Assembly (NCBI RefSeq): GCF_040811775.1
Contig: NZ_JBFNXW010000002.1
Location: forward strand, 124,001 to 188,000
From: Balneola sp. MJW-20
Lineage (GTDB): Bacteria; Bacteroidota; Rhodothermia; Balneolales; Balneolaceae
Reading direction: 5' to 3'
DNA length: 64,000 nt
A program made the position numbers and the translations under genes. The notes beneath the pieces were generated by a model. It searched no databases and was not told the DNA's origin. It saw only the letters and a program-made list of their open reading frames with translations. Positions 19,473-27,628 of this stretch are shown here, one piece after another. The first letter of the stretch is position 1, and every line of letters starts with the position of its first letter.

Positions 19473-21355
19473 ATAACACATATTTTTCATTTAACGCATT
19501 AATAAGTTTACGGTCTTCAGGGTACAAGAATACTTCTTATGCCATAGCTGAATTAATTGATAATTCCTTTGACGCTGAAGCAGACACCGTAAAAGTTATT
19601 TTTATTGATTCATACGGTTCAAATAATCGTAAGTACATAAAAGAAATTATCGTTGCTGATGATGGGACAGGAATGTCAAGGGATGTATTACAGCTATGTT
19701 TGCAGTTTGGTAATACACAGAACACCGATATGGATGAAATTTTAAGTAAGAAAATTGTCGGTAAGTTTGGTTTTGGCTTACCGAATGCCTCTCTAAGTCA
19801 ATGCAAAAGAGTAAAAGTATATTCTAAACAGAAAGGAAAAAGCTTATTTAGCTCATATCTAGATCTAAACGAATTGGGAGAAAAGGAAAGCGTTGAAATT
19901 CCCCCAGCTAAAGAAGACTCTTTACCTGATTACTATAAAGAACTTTCAATTGATGTAGAAGATAATTCAGGTACTGTAGTTTCTTGGTCTGATCTTGATA
20001 GAACTTCAAAGGCAAGAGTCAGGAGCCTTTTCAGAGAGGGTAAGCCTATCTATGGTCGTATATATAAATACTTGCTATCCCAAGGTAAAAAGGTGCAATT
20101 AGAACATTGGCATTATGACAAATCAAATAACAAATACCAGAAGAAAAAGATTGAGCTAATAGAACCTAATGATCCTTTATTTTTAATGGAGGATACATAC
20201 ATTAAGAACGCTCTTAAAAAAGATGTAGAAAAAAACGCAGATTATTCTCCTTACTTCCAGAAGTTCTTAAAGAATGGAAAATCATTACCTACTAACACTA
20301 AATTAGAAGATTATTCATATACATATCCATTTGAATGGAAAGGTAAACGTTATGAATTTGAAATCATTACCTCAATAGCTAAAGGTGATATTCAAAAGCC
20401 TGGTATTCGTAATCCAGGAAATCAAACTGATACCGGAAAGGAGTATGGAAAGAAAATGGATGATGGGAATATTTCCTTTGTCCGTTCCGACCGAGAAATA
20501 GCAGCAGGACATTTTGGATTTTATAAACCTACTGAGCCCAATTTGAGGTGGATTTCGATAGAAATTAAGTTCAATCCGGATGCAGATGACTTAATGGGTG
20601 TTCATAACAACAAACAAAGTTTAGAGTTCACCAAGCAAACAGTTAATAAAAAAGGGGGGGATTCCCCAGATGTATGGGATCCATTTACAGCAACTTTTTC
20701 GCAGGCAAAGGAAAAACTGTGGTTGGATTTATCTACAAAAATTGCAGCTTGCTGGAAAAACGCAAAAAATCAAACAAAAAAATATGCTAGTGAATGGGAT
20801 GCTAAGCATATAGCAGATGATGACGAGGATAATAAGGGGTTACCGGGGGGGTCTAGTCAAACTGATATAGTGATTAAAGATGTAGATGGTGAGAGAAGTT
20901 CATCATTTAGTGAAGAGGAAAAAATTGCTTTGTTTGATCGATTAAAAGAAAGGTATAAAGAGGTACCTAATGATCATATAGTTAACGCAATACGAAAGTA
21001 TGATAAGGCAAAAGTTCGTGGTTGTGTTTTATATAGCCACTCAGAGGGACAACACCTTTGGTCTTATACACATGTTGCAAATTTTTTGATAGTGGTGATA
21101 AATACAAACCACGCCTTTTATCAAAATATTATTGCACCTCTAAGGTCCGGAAAAGCCGAATCAGCATTAGCTGGAATTGAATTATTTCTAACAAGCTTAG
21201 CATGGGAAGAACACGAACAGTTTAGTTCAAACGAAGATGAAAGCTATGTCCTTGAAACATATCGAAATTATGTAGGAATACACCTTCATAGATATATTAA
21301 AAAGCATGATATCAGCATTGATGCCGAATCGTTAATTAGTGAAGGAAATGATTAA
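19469..21355 (+). CDS. GHKL ATPase (MORC/MutL/Hsp90-like)
   Basis: A 628-residue protein with a complete Bergerat ATP-binding fold at the N-terminus: N-box 'AELIDNSFDA' (Glu28, Asn32), G1 'DDGTGM' (64-69) and G2 'GKFGFGLPNAS' (98-108). The rest has no motif I can name; 'NKQSLEFTKQ' recalls the conserved Lys that contacts ATP gamma-phosphate in GHKL proteins. Such ATPases act as DNA-clamping or motor parts in several defence operons. Translation is coupled to both neighbours. Confidence 0.8.
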   Translation: MNNTYFSFNALISLRSSGYKNTSYAIAELIDNSFDAEADTVKVIFIDSYGSNNRKYIKEIIVADDGTGMSRDVLQLCLQFGNTQNTDMDEILSKKIVGKFGFGLPNASLSQCKRVKVYSKQKGKSLFSSYLDLNELGEKESVEIPPAKEDSLPDYYKELSIDVEDNSGTVVSWSDLDRTSKARVRSLFREGKPIYGRIYKYLLSQGKKVQLEHWHYDKSNNKYQKKKIELIEPNDPLFLMEDTYIKNALKKDVEKNADYSPYFQKFLKNGKSLPTNTKLEDYSYTYPFEWKGKRYEFEIITSIAKGDIQKPGIRNPGNQTDTGKEYGKKMDDGNISFVRSDREIAAGHFGFYKPTEPNLRWISIEIKFNPDADDLMGVHNNKQSLEFTKQTVNKKGGDSPDVWDPFTATFSQAKEKLWLDLSTKIAACWKNAKNQTKKYASEWDAKHIADDDEDNKGLPGGSSQTDIVIKDVDGERSSSFSEEEKIALFDRLKERYKEVPNDHIVNAIRKYDKAKVRGCVLYSHSEGQHLWSYTHVANFLIVVINTNHAFYQNIIAPLRSGKAESALAGIELFLTSLAWEEHEQFSSNEDESYVLETYRNYVGIHLHRYIKKHDISIDAESLISEGND

Positions 21356-22286
21356 GGAAGAGTTTATTGGTCTTAAATACAAAGGTGTAAAATCTGTATA
21401 TGATCTTAAAGAATCTGATGATTTAAAAACAAGAATAGGTTGGAAATGTAGAAAGTACCAAAACTGGAAAGAGGTACATCATACTCAATCAGACAAAGAT
21501 AGTCTAAGAAAATTTGGTGACGCTCTTGTTGATCAATCCGAGATCCTTTTAGACATGTTAGGTGATGTAAACCTAGTGCTGCTTAAAGTTCAGAGGTGGA
21601 GGCTAGATAAAGAAAACTTTGATGTTGATCCTCCAAATAGAAAAGAATACGACGAGCTTAAAGTACTAATCGGGAATGTCAGGGAGGAAAAACAGTTTAT
21701 TATTTCGTATTTGGTAGAAAAGGGATATTCGCCAAATGAGTTGAAAGTAGACATTCAATTACTTTTCTATATCCTATTGCTAAAGAACTATTTAGAATCA
21801 GTTACTACAGTATCTTTTCCAAAAACACTAATTGACACAATTATTAATGAAGAAATATTTAGTTCATTTGATCAACTATATCAAGATCATAGCTTAAAGC
21901 TGAATCTAGATAATGAGGCAAGATATGTTATTCAGTGTATCTATGAAGATCTAGGATTCAATATTCATTATTATGATGAATTAAATATTGAAAGCGACAT
22001 ACGTTTAGAGAAACGTAAAACCGTCGTAGAGTATAAAAAAATGAGTGTATCCGAGCTGGTTAATATATCAACTATTGGTCATTCGACATTGATTAAGTTG
22101 AACGAAAATAATTTGTATATCAAAAAAATTTTGTCATCTAATAATGAGTCAGAACGTATGAGATTTGAAAAATTCATTAAGGCCATAGCTGAAAGTTATT
22201 TAGATCTCAATGATCATCAGGACGTTCTAGATACTTTTTTAAGTTACTTGTCATTGAAGTTAAATGATGAGATGAGAAGGAAGTGA
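21348..22286 (+). CDS. Unknown protein of the ssp-linked operon
   Basis: A 312-residue protein from the ATG at 21348, preceded by GAAGGA; a GTG at 21339 is possible. It overlaps the GHKL gene by 8 bp. The sequence is charged and mostly helical, with a segment 'KMSVSELVNISTIGHSTLIKLNE' (positions ~225-247) that resembles a small helix-hairpin-helix or winged-helix element. No family recognised. Tight packing implies it works with the GHKL ATPase and the PLD protein. Confidence 0.7.
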   Translation: MIKEEFIGLKYKGVKSVYDLKESDDLKTRIGWKCRKYQNWKEVHHTQSDKDSLRKFGDALVDQSEILLDMLGDVNLVLLKVQRWRLDKENFDVDPPNRKEYDELKVLIGNVREEKQFIISYLVEKGYSPNELKVDIQLLFYILLLKNYLESVTTVSFPKTLIDTIINEEIFSSFDQLYQDHSLKLNLDNEARYVIQCIYEDLGFNIHYYDELNIESDIRLEKRKTVVEYKKMSVSELVNISTIGHSTLIKLNENNLYIKKILSSNNESERMRFEKFIKAIAESYLDLNDHQDVLDTFLSYLSLKLNDEMRRK

Positions 22287-23236
22287 TTAGAGAAAATAAT
22301 CTCATAGATTCATTTCAAGTTGCAGACCAGCTAAGAATCTTCTTAAGTGAAGGGAAAATTGATATATACTGTCCCTTTATAAGTCAAGACACACTTGTAA
22401 GCTTATACGATGTTAATGAAGAAATACGGAGGATAACTGTACGCTGGAGAAAAGAAGATTTTGAATCAGGAGTAGCTGATCTGGACCTATACAGGTTTTG
22501 TAAAGATAGAGCAATTCAGCTATATATTAATCATAGAATTCATTTAAAGGCAATTCTTAAGGACAATGATAGTGTATTTTTTGGTTCGGCAAATTTAACA
22601 GATCAAGGAATTAACTTGAATGAAGTTGAAAATTTTAACTTTGAATTGTCTTACATAAAAGAAAATCTTCAGCTTATTGAGCTTTCATACTTTGAGTCAA
22701 TCATACAAGATTCAATTTATGTGGATGATGAAATATTTAATAGCATTCAAAGACAATTAGGAGAAGTAGTTCATTCTGACAAAGAAAAGTTTGATCTTCC
22801 CGACAGTAAATATTATTACATATCCCAATTACCTATAACTTATAATCCTCTAGACTTATTTAATTACTATAAGGCCAATATTACACATAAGGATAACATA
22901 TATTTTGATTGTGCCCTACATGACTTGAGTATTTATAAAGTGACTGGAGCTAGCAACCTTGAAGAATTTAAAGCCAAATTATTTAATTCGTTTATAAATC
23001 ATCCATTCATATTGAACTTGATAGGGCATCTTAGCGACGATGGCTATTTATATTTTGGGGCGGTTAAACAGTGGATTCAAGAAAATTGCTTAGATACACC
23101 TGTTCCTCGAAGGAAAGAGCTTACAGAAACGGTCCAAACTCTTTATAATTGGATTGATGTACTCGGAAGTGAATACTTTATTGTTGATCGCCCTAGACAT
23201 TCCCAGCGAATAAGAATCATTAAAGAGATTTTTTAG
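22283..23236 (+). CDS. PLD-superfamily nuclease-like protein
   Basis: A 317-residue protein with a GTG start in a GTGA overlap with the previous gene. It has one HKD-type motif: His87-x-Lys89-x4-Asp94 followed by GSANL (101-105). A single motif suggests a homodimer, as in Nuc/BfiI-type nucleases. The C-terminal ~90 residues look like a winged-helix domain (YLYFGAVKQWIQENC). As the last gene of the nine-gene operon it is a good candidate for the nuclease of the second effector module. Confidence 0.75.
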   Translation: MIRENNLIDSFQVADQLRIFLSEGKIDIYCPFISQDTLVSLYDVNEEIRRITVRWRKEDFESGVADLDLYRFCKDRAIQLYINHRIHLKAILKDNDSVFFGSANLTDQGINLNEVENFNFELSYIKENLQLIELSYFESIIQDSIYVDDEIFNSIQRQLGEVVHSDKEKFDLPDSKYYYISQLPITYNPLDLFNYYKANITHKDNIYFDCALHDLSIYKVTGASNLEEFKAKLFNSFINHPFILNLIGHLSDDGYLYFGAVKQWIQENCLDTPVPRRKELTETVQTLYNWIDVLGSEYFIVDRPRHSQRIRIIKEIF

Positions 23237-23347
23237 GCTCCACAGAAATTATAGTAATAAACTGATCAAATGTTACAACAATTGAGAATTTCATAGATAA
23301 GAAAATGTATGAATGAGGATCTTTTTTTTGAATCTTTGCTGTAAATT

Positions 23348-24160
23348 TTAAATACGTTGATTTATTTCATTTTTGAATTGGACTAATAATTCTTGGTTTA
23401 AGTGCACATGGTATTTCTCAATAAATTGAGAAATAGTTTTTATTGAATGTGCGGTGCTAAAATTCTCTTCATGCACCGAATCTTGGTACTTATGACACAA
23501 GATGCACAAGCACTTCAGATTGTTATAGTTATTATTCTCCTTTTCATGGATATGATGAACATGGAGAAACCGCTGATCAAAACCCTGCTCGACTTTAACT
23601 CCACATTCTTCGCAGGTATATTTTCTATCTTTTCTATACGCCTTACTTATTCGAGGCCAGTCTCTTGCATAGCCAAAAATATCTACTTCTATCTGTGTTT
23701 CATGTTGATCACTCTTATCCAATAATTCAAAAAAGTCTTGTGAATCATCGATGTCTTCAAAAAGTTGCTTCTTACATCTGCTGCAAACATTAAGCGTTTG
23801 ACTTGTGTACTCCTCATTAGTATCCCGATCGATAATATCATTAGTATTGCTGTTGGACCAATCATAATACTGACTAAAAATACCTTTGTTTAAAAATTTG
23901 TCAATTACATCACACCGCAGTAAATGGATTCTAGGAAAGGAGTCATATTTTTCAATTCTGTAGGTAGGCATAAACATATACCCGCGCCATTCTCTGTCTT
24001 CATGAATTAAATATATACCGTCTTCTCTGAACTCAATCTTTCCTTCTTGATATGCCTCATTAAAGCTGGTGCGAATTACACGGAAGCCAGTTTGCCCATC
24101 TATAATAGGAAATCGATGTTTGTCCAAGTAATTAGATAAGAGCTCAAACGTATACAACAT
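23348..24160 (-). CDS. HNH endonuclease, ZorE-like position
   Basis: A 270-residue protein with two zinc-type Cys pairs (CSRC near 125 and CEEC near 186) and an HNH core 'LHVHHIHEKENNNYNNLKCL' followed by 'CILCHK'. It is third in a minus-strand operon after zorA and zorB; its ATG overlaps the zorB stop by one base (TAATG). Type II Zorya consists of ZorA, ZorB and the HNH protein ZorE, so it fills that role. Whether it is orthologous to ZorE needs an alignment. The ~110 bp to the convergent PLD gene shows no clear terminator. Confidence 0.75.
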   Translation of the reverse strand: MLYTFELLSNYLDKHRFPIIDGQTGFRVIRTSFNEAYQEGKIEFREDGIYLIHEDREWRGYMFMPTYRIEKYDSFPRIHLLRCDVIDKFLNKGIFSQYYDWSNSNTNDIIDRDTNEEYTSQTLNVCSRCKKQLFEDIDDSQDFFELLDKSDQHETQIEVDIFGYARDWPRISKAYRKDRKYTCEECGVKVEQGFDQRFLHVHHIHEKENNNYNNLKCLCILCHKYQDSVHEENFSTAHSIKTISQFIEKYHVHLNQELLVQFKNEINQRI

Positions 24161-24879
24161 TATTCTCCCTCTATCTCACTGATCACCTCTTGTACAAGAA
24201 GGTCACTGTTGGTTACAATACGAAACTCTACTCGTCTTGATTTTTCATCATCCACTTTCTCTCCAGATATATATGTAAAATCACTGTTAGAGTCTAATGT
24301 TTTCCCGTATGAGAGTCCGTTAGCTGTTAAATTATATCGTAGCCAGGATCGATCATCCTCTGAATATTTTGAATAAAAATCAGATGAAATAAAGTATTCC
24401 ATAACAGCAGCCGATCTGGCTTGAGATAGTTCAAGGTTGTCTATATATGGTAAGTCTCCGCCAGAAACAGGAAGTAAATCGGTGTGTCCTTCAATTCGTA
24501 TTTCCGATATTCGTTTTCGGTACTTTTCTTGGGTCAGTATTGTTATATATCGGGGTAAAAATTCATTGAGAATTTCTTTGAAATAAGGTCGGATCTGGGC
24601 ACTTCCTAAGGTGAAGAGTACATCCGGATTCGTGAATTTTATTGAGAGATCTTTATCCAGCTGCACTTCCCACTCCCGAAAATCATCTTTAAACTCCTGG
24701 TTAAGCTCGGCATACAAGGAGTCGGTGGTTGCTTTAAATTCCTCAAAAACCAAGTCTCTTTCCGCTTGTTTTTTCTGCACCTCAACGATATAAGCAATTG
24801 CAATAAACATAAAGATGACCATGAGACCGGTCATAATGTCCGAAAATGAGATCCAGCTATTATCTACCCCTTTTTTCAT
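24160..24879 (-). CDS. zorB: ZorB-like OmpA/MotB-family protein
   Basis: A 239-residue protein. A short cytoplasmic N-terminus is followed by one membrane helix (about 13-33, DIMTGLMVIFMFIAIAYIV) with an Asp at its cytoplasmic entry, as in MotB/ZorB proton channels. The C-terminal OmpA-like peptidoglycan-binding domain shows 'RIEGHTDLLPV' and 'NLELSQARSAAV'. It lies two bases after zorA. Together they should form an ion-driven rotary-type complex anchored to the cell wall, which in Zorya triggers the nuclease on phage infection. Confidence 0.84.
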   Translation of the reverse strand: MKKGVDNSWISFSDIMTGLMVIFMFIAIAYIVEVQKKQAERDLVFEEFKATTDSLYAELNQEFKDDFREWEVQLDKDLSIKFTNPDVLFTLGSAQIRPYFKEILNEFLPRYITILTQEKYRKRISEIRIEGHTDLLPVSGGDLPYIDNLELSQARSAAVMEYFISSDFYSKYSEDDRSWLRYNLTANGLSYGKTLDSNSDFTYISGEKVDDEKSRRVEFRIVTNSDLLVQEVISEIEGE

Positions 24880-24881
24880 AC

Positions 24882-26318
24882 TTAGTCGCTATAGTTTTGA
24901 ATGATTCGCTGAATAAGTCGATCCAAATTCTGAAGGGTGTCATTTAATCGTTCATAGAATTCGGCGTTAATATTCTCCAAGTCATTGGATAATTGATTGC
25001 TCGCCTTTTCAATAATTCCCACTCCTTCATTCAACTGATTCTTGGTATTATTCCAGAAGACCTCATTTATGTCCTTAATCTTGTCAATTTCTTCGAGTCG
25101 TATCAGCAATTTGGAAACGGAATCAGAGAAAGACATCTGATTTCTAACCCATTCATTAAGCTTGTTGGTTGTAGCGTCAAATGCTTCAGTATTGGTTTTA
25201 AGAGTATCTACGGTACCAGTAATTTTATTAGTGATATCTTGAAATTTTGTGTCATCAATCATCACATTTTGTAAATCCTCTATTAACTTCGTTAGATGAC
25301 TATTCTCATTGGTTAGGGTTGAAGTATTTTCTGAAATTTCTTTTATAGAAGAAGATGCAATACTGAAATCATTGGATACTTGTTCGAATTGTGAGGTCAG
25401 AGATTGGATCATTTCTTTATTCTCTAGTTGCCATTGATTCATTCGATTTACGCTATTATTAAGTTCCTCAAAGTTCTCTTTTACAAGTCGATCAATTAAC
25501 TCCCTCATTTGTGCATTGAACTCTTCTGTGGCTTGTTTCATGACTTCTACCAAAGCTTCGGTATTACTTTTAGCCAGCAATTCTGAAAACTCATCAAACT
25601 TACTTCTGATCAACTCATTATTGGAATTCATGGATTCAACAATGAATTCTATATTTTTTCGTGCCTCTTTAGAGTGATCATTCTGCTCAGCACGAAGCTT
25701 TTGAATCTGGGTTAATAGACTCGTTTCATCATCACCCCCTAATGCAGCTTGGACTTTTTCCAAATTTGTATTTTGATCACTGAGAGTATTTCTAACTTTT
25801 GCCAATTGAGTAGATATGCTGAAATCTGAATCCCCAATTAGATTTTTATTTAAGGATTCAAAATGACGATTAGAATCATTTCGAGCATTTTCTAGATTCT
25901 GGGAGATCAAACTAAGACCAGCAACTATAGGGTCACTTTCTAGATCGTTTCCCGAACGCTTCAGCAGACTGTTGTAATAATATTGAGTGATCCTCCCAAA
26001 AATAAGTGATAAAATGATTCCTATGATTGATGATAGAAAAGCAGTTTTAAGACCAATAAGTAATTGCTCGGTACTCTCTGTTATATTTTTGGTATCAAAT
26101 TCAAGAAGCCCAAAAAATATTCCAACAAAGGTGCCCAGTACACCAATCGTAGTAAAAACAGTGGGAATAGAATCAAGAATGTAATCATTAATTTCAATGA
26201 TACTACCTGCTTTCCTGGATTTATTGATGTAGTAAATGGAGTAAATAAACCAACCTAAAAGCAAACCATAAACTAGCGCTAAAAAAACTATACCCAGAGT
26301 ATTAATAAACTGATCCAT
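24882..26318 (-). CDS. zorA: ZorA-like MotA/ExbB-family protein with long coiled-coil tail
   Basis: A 478-residue protein with membrane helices at about 6-30, 48-72 and 84-108. The second contains the MotA/TolQ/ExbB signature 'PTVFTTIGVLGTFVGIFFG'. From ~150 to the end it is a long, Asn/Glu/Leu-rich coiled coil, the intracellular tail characteristic of ZorA. It is first gene of the zorA-zorB-HNH operon. The AT-rich composition matches the ssp operon, suggesting a shared history of transfer. Confidence 0.85.
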   Translation of the reverse strand: MDQFINTLGIVFLALVYGLLLGWFIYSIYYINKSRKAGSIIEINDYILDSIPTVFTTIGVLGTFVGIFFGLLEFDTKNITESTEQLLIGLKTAFLSSIIGIILSLIFGRITQYYYNSLLKRSGNDLESDPIVAGLSLISQNLENARNDSNRHFESLNKNLIGDSDFSISTQLAKVRNTLSDQNTNLEKVQAALGGDDETSLLTQIQKLRAEQNDHSKEARKNIEFIVESMNSNNELIRSKFDEFSELLAKSNTEALVEVMKQATEEFNAQMRELIDRLVKENFEELNNSVNRMNQWQLENKEMIQSLTSQFEQVSNDFSIASSSIKEISENTSTLTNENSHLTKLIEDLQNVMIDDTKFQDITNKITGTVDTLKTNTEAFDATTNKLNEWVRNQMSFSDSVSKLLIRLEEIDKIKDINEVFWNNTKNQLNEGVGIIEKASNQLSNDLENINAEFYERLNDTLQNLDRLIQRIIQNYSD

Positions 26319-26576
26319 TTATATCCCCCGAAATTTAAATTATTATAAGTCTACGTCTATATTTCAAAAAACCGAAAAGACGTTGAAAGACTGTCATGTG
26401 GTATTGTCCAAGTCATTTGAGACCTCTGTCAAAACTTATAGAGTTATTTGAAGAAAAAATGAACTCTATATAACTGTTTTGCTTACCCATATACCCGAAT
26501 TAATATGACCGATTATATATAATAGCTAAATAAATATCTATTCAAACATTTCAACTTAGATTGTATTTAAATAATG
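26319..26576. other. Gene-free AT-rich spacer upstream of zorA
   Basis: Very AT-rich, with no gene seen. It must contain the zorA promoter on the minus strand, but I cannot place it. Confidence 0.5.
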
Positions 26577-26610
26577 TGACACGCCCTGTCACCCCCGGCC
26601 ACTATATTGC
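26577..26610 (+). promoter_or_regulatory. Dyad GTGACA-N5-TGTCAC with TATATTGC box (site A)
   Basis: The motif TGACACGCCCTGTCACCCC at 26577-26595, seven bases, then TATATTGC at 26603. It is the best copy of the four: the preceding G makes the half-sites perfect (GTGACA/TGTCAC). It opens a ~145-bp unit duplicated at 35832. Confidence 0.65.
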
Positions 26611-26623
26611 TCTCGTTGTGTTA

Positions 26624-26695
26624 ATGGTTGTTTGTTTCATGGTGGTGTACATACGTTGGTTATTAGAGCGAAAAGGCCCCGAGTTTTGTAGGTAA
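26624..26695 (+). CDS. Possible 23-residue peptide in element A
   Basis: ATG at 26624 to TAA at 26693-26695, ending MVVYIRWLLERKGPEFCR. Copy B keeps the frame (MVYIRWLRERKGPEFCR) despite a 3-bp deletion and one substitution, which hints at coding. The C-terminal codons overlap the terminator stem, so conservation could equally reflect RNA structure. No clear ribosome site. Confidence 0.3.
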   Translation: MVVCFMVVYIRWLLERKGPEFCR

Positions 26696-26721
26696 TGGGA
26701 CAGGATGAGGGGCCCTTTTTC
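26671..26721 (+). terminator. Terminator-like stem of element A
   Basis: AAAAGGCCCC and GGGGCC(C)TTTT pair with one bulged C around a ~28-nt loop and end in a T run. The loop GTAGGTAATGGGACAGGAT is identical in copy B, more conservation than a simple terminator needs. Confidence 0.65.
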
Positions 26722-26820
26722 GGTAAACGTGAAATGTGAGAAGGGAAATGATGATTGGGGTGTTTTAGAAACACCCGCTCATTATAATGTTTTGTCAATC
26801 ATGGGTTAGCAAGCATACTG

Positions 26821-27081
26821 TCAACTCAGTACAGAAATTTCCCCGGTCTCTGTGTTTATGGACAGGTAATGATCCCTGTCAAGTATATTCCCGTCTTCAA
26901 AAAGGGAGAAATGAAGAAACCGGATCGCATCTTTGTTGCCGGTATAGTACGGGGCGATGGGCAGATTCCCGGCATTCACAAATTCCAGTTCAATATGGCG
27001 GCAAAGGAAGGTGCGAACATGCTGTAGTATCTCGTCTTCAGTCATAGGGATTGGTTTCAGCTGGTAGAATTTACTGAACAT
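26821..27081 (-). CDS. Small hypothetical protein
   Basis: Eighty-six residues with a balanced mixed composition (LEFVNAGNLPIAPYY, NILDRDHYLSINTETGEI), which reads like a compact globular domain of a toxin-immunity or SMI1/SUKH-like type, though I cannot assign a family. Its ATG is 18 bp from the start of a divergent small gene. A plus-strand frame overlaps it but has a poor composition. Confidence 0.5.
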   Translation of the reverse strand: MFSKFYQLKPIPMTEDEILQHVRTFLCRHIELEFVNAGNLPIAPYYTGNKDAIRFLHFSLFEDGNILDRDHYLSINTETGEISVLS

Positions 27082-27099
27082 ACAAAAACAGGATAAATT

Positions 27100-27279
27100 A
27101 TGATCAAAGCATTAAGCAAAGAAGAAAAAGAAAGGATCATGGATAAGTATTCGGTGACCTTGTCAGTAGAAAAGACCCTTGATCTGGTCTATGAATACGA
27201 AGACAGAAGATTTGATCCGGTGAGGAGGGAGTGGTTTGGACGCCTGCAGAAAATCGAGAAAAAGATCAAAACAATGTAG
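27100..27279 (+). CDS. Small hypothetical protein, 59 residues
   Basis: ATG at 27100 to TAG at 27277-27279. The peptide is charged and helical (MIKALSKEEKERIMDKYSVT, ending EKKIKTM), with aromatic residues in the middle (VYEYEDRRFDP, EWFGRL). The reading frame, composition and GGATAAATT before the ATG make it plausible. It is divergent from the 86-residue gene. No family recognised. Confidence 0.5.
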   Translation: MIKALSKEEKERIMDKYSVTLSVEKTLDLVYEYEDRRFDPVRREWFGRLQKIEKKIKTM

Positions 27280-27334
27280 ACTGGATTAAATGGATTCCAG
27301 AGTCCACCATTTTAATACAGACAATTGGATAGCC

Positions 27335-27625
27335 TCATCTCACAAAGAGCAGCCATAGTGCTGCTAAAGTAACACCTCCGTTTCCGTCAATATCTTTTTC
27401 GATACCATTACGATCGATGATCCGTCTTCCGCTCTTATCCTTAAGGTATTTCCCGTCAAAGGAGCCAAGACGTCGGCCGCTTTTATCCAGAATATAATCC
27501 CCCTGAACTTTCCCGACCCGGCGACTTGAACTGTCTATAATGTAATCTCCCTGTACTTTGCCAACCCGTCTTCCTGATGAGGTCAGATATTTTCCGTCAA
27601 ATTTATAACCAGCCATCTTGATCAA
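27335..27625 (-). CDS. Beta-flower-type repeat protein
   Basis: Ninety-six residues built of four ~17-residue repeats of the form 'GdYilDkSGRRvGkvqG', followed by a hydrophobic tail (GGVTLAALWLLFV) that could insert in a membrane. Repeats of this kind are annotated as 5-fold beta-flower proteins. The gene ends the minus-strand unit with the KAP NTPase, with only three bases between them. Confidence 0.65.
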   Translation of the reverse strand: MIKMAGYKFDGKYLTSSGRRVGKVQGDYIIDSSSRRVGKVQGDYILDKSGRRLGSFDGKYLKDKSGRRIIDRNGIEKDIDGNGGVTLAALWLLFVR

Positions 27626-27628
27626 ATT

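Larger units (their letters stand above)
26611..26724 (+). ncRNA. Candidate small transcript, copy A of a two-copy element
   Basis: Everything from the site A dyad to the terminator is conserved in copy B (35832-35975): promoter-like box, CTCGTTGTGTTAA, a short open frame, then AAAAGGCCCC (26671-26680) pairing with GGGGCC(C)TTTTT (26709-26720). Promoter plus terminator and no long frame point to a ~110-nt RNA. Expression is not shown by sequence alone. Confidence 0.5.

Noticed and set aside
24160..26318. Flagellar MotAB or ExbBD pair
   Set aside because: The long coiled-coil tail of the MotA-like protein, the following HNH gene and no flagellar genes nearby favour ZorAB.
26787..27047. 86-residue plus-strand frame opposite the small minus-strand gene
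   Set aside because: Cys/Arg/Ser-rich, poor composition; the minus-strand reading looks like a folded protein.
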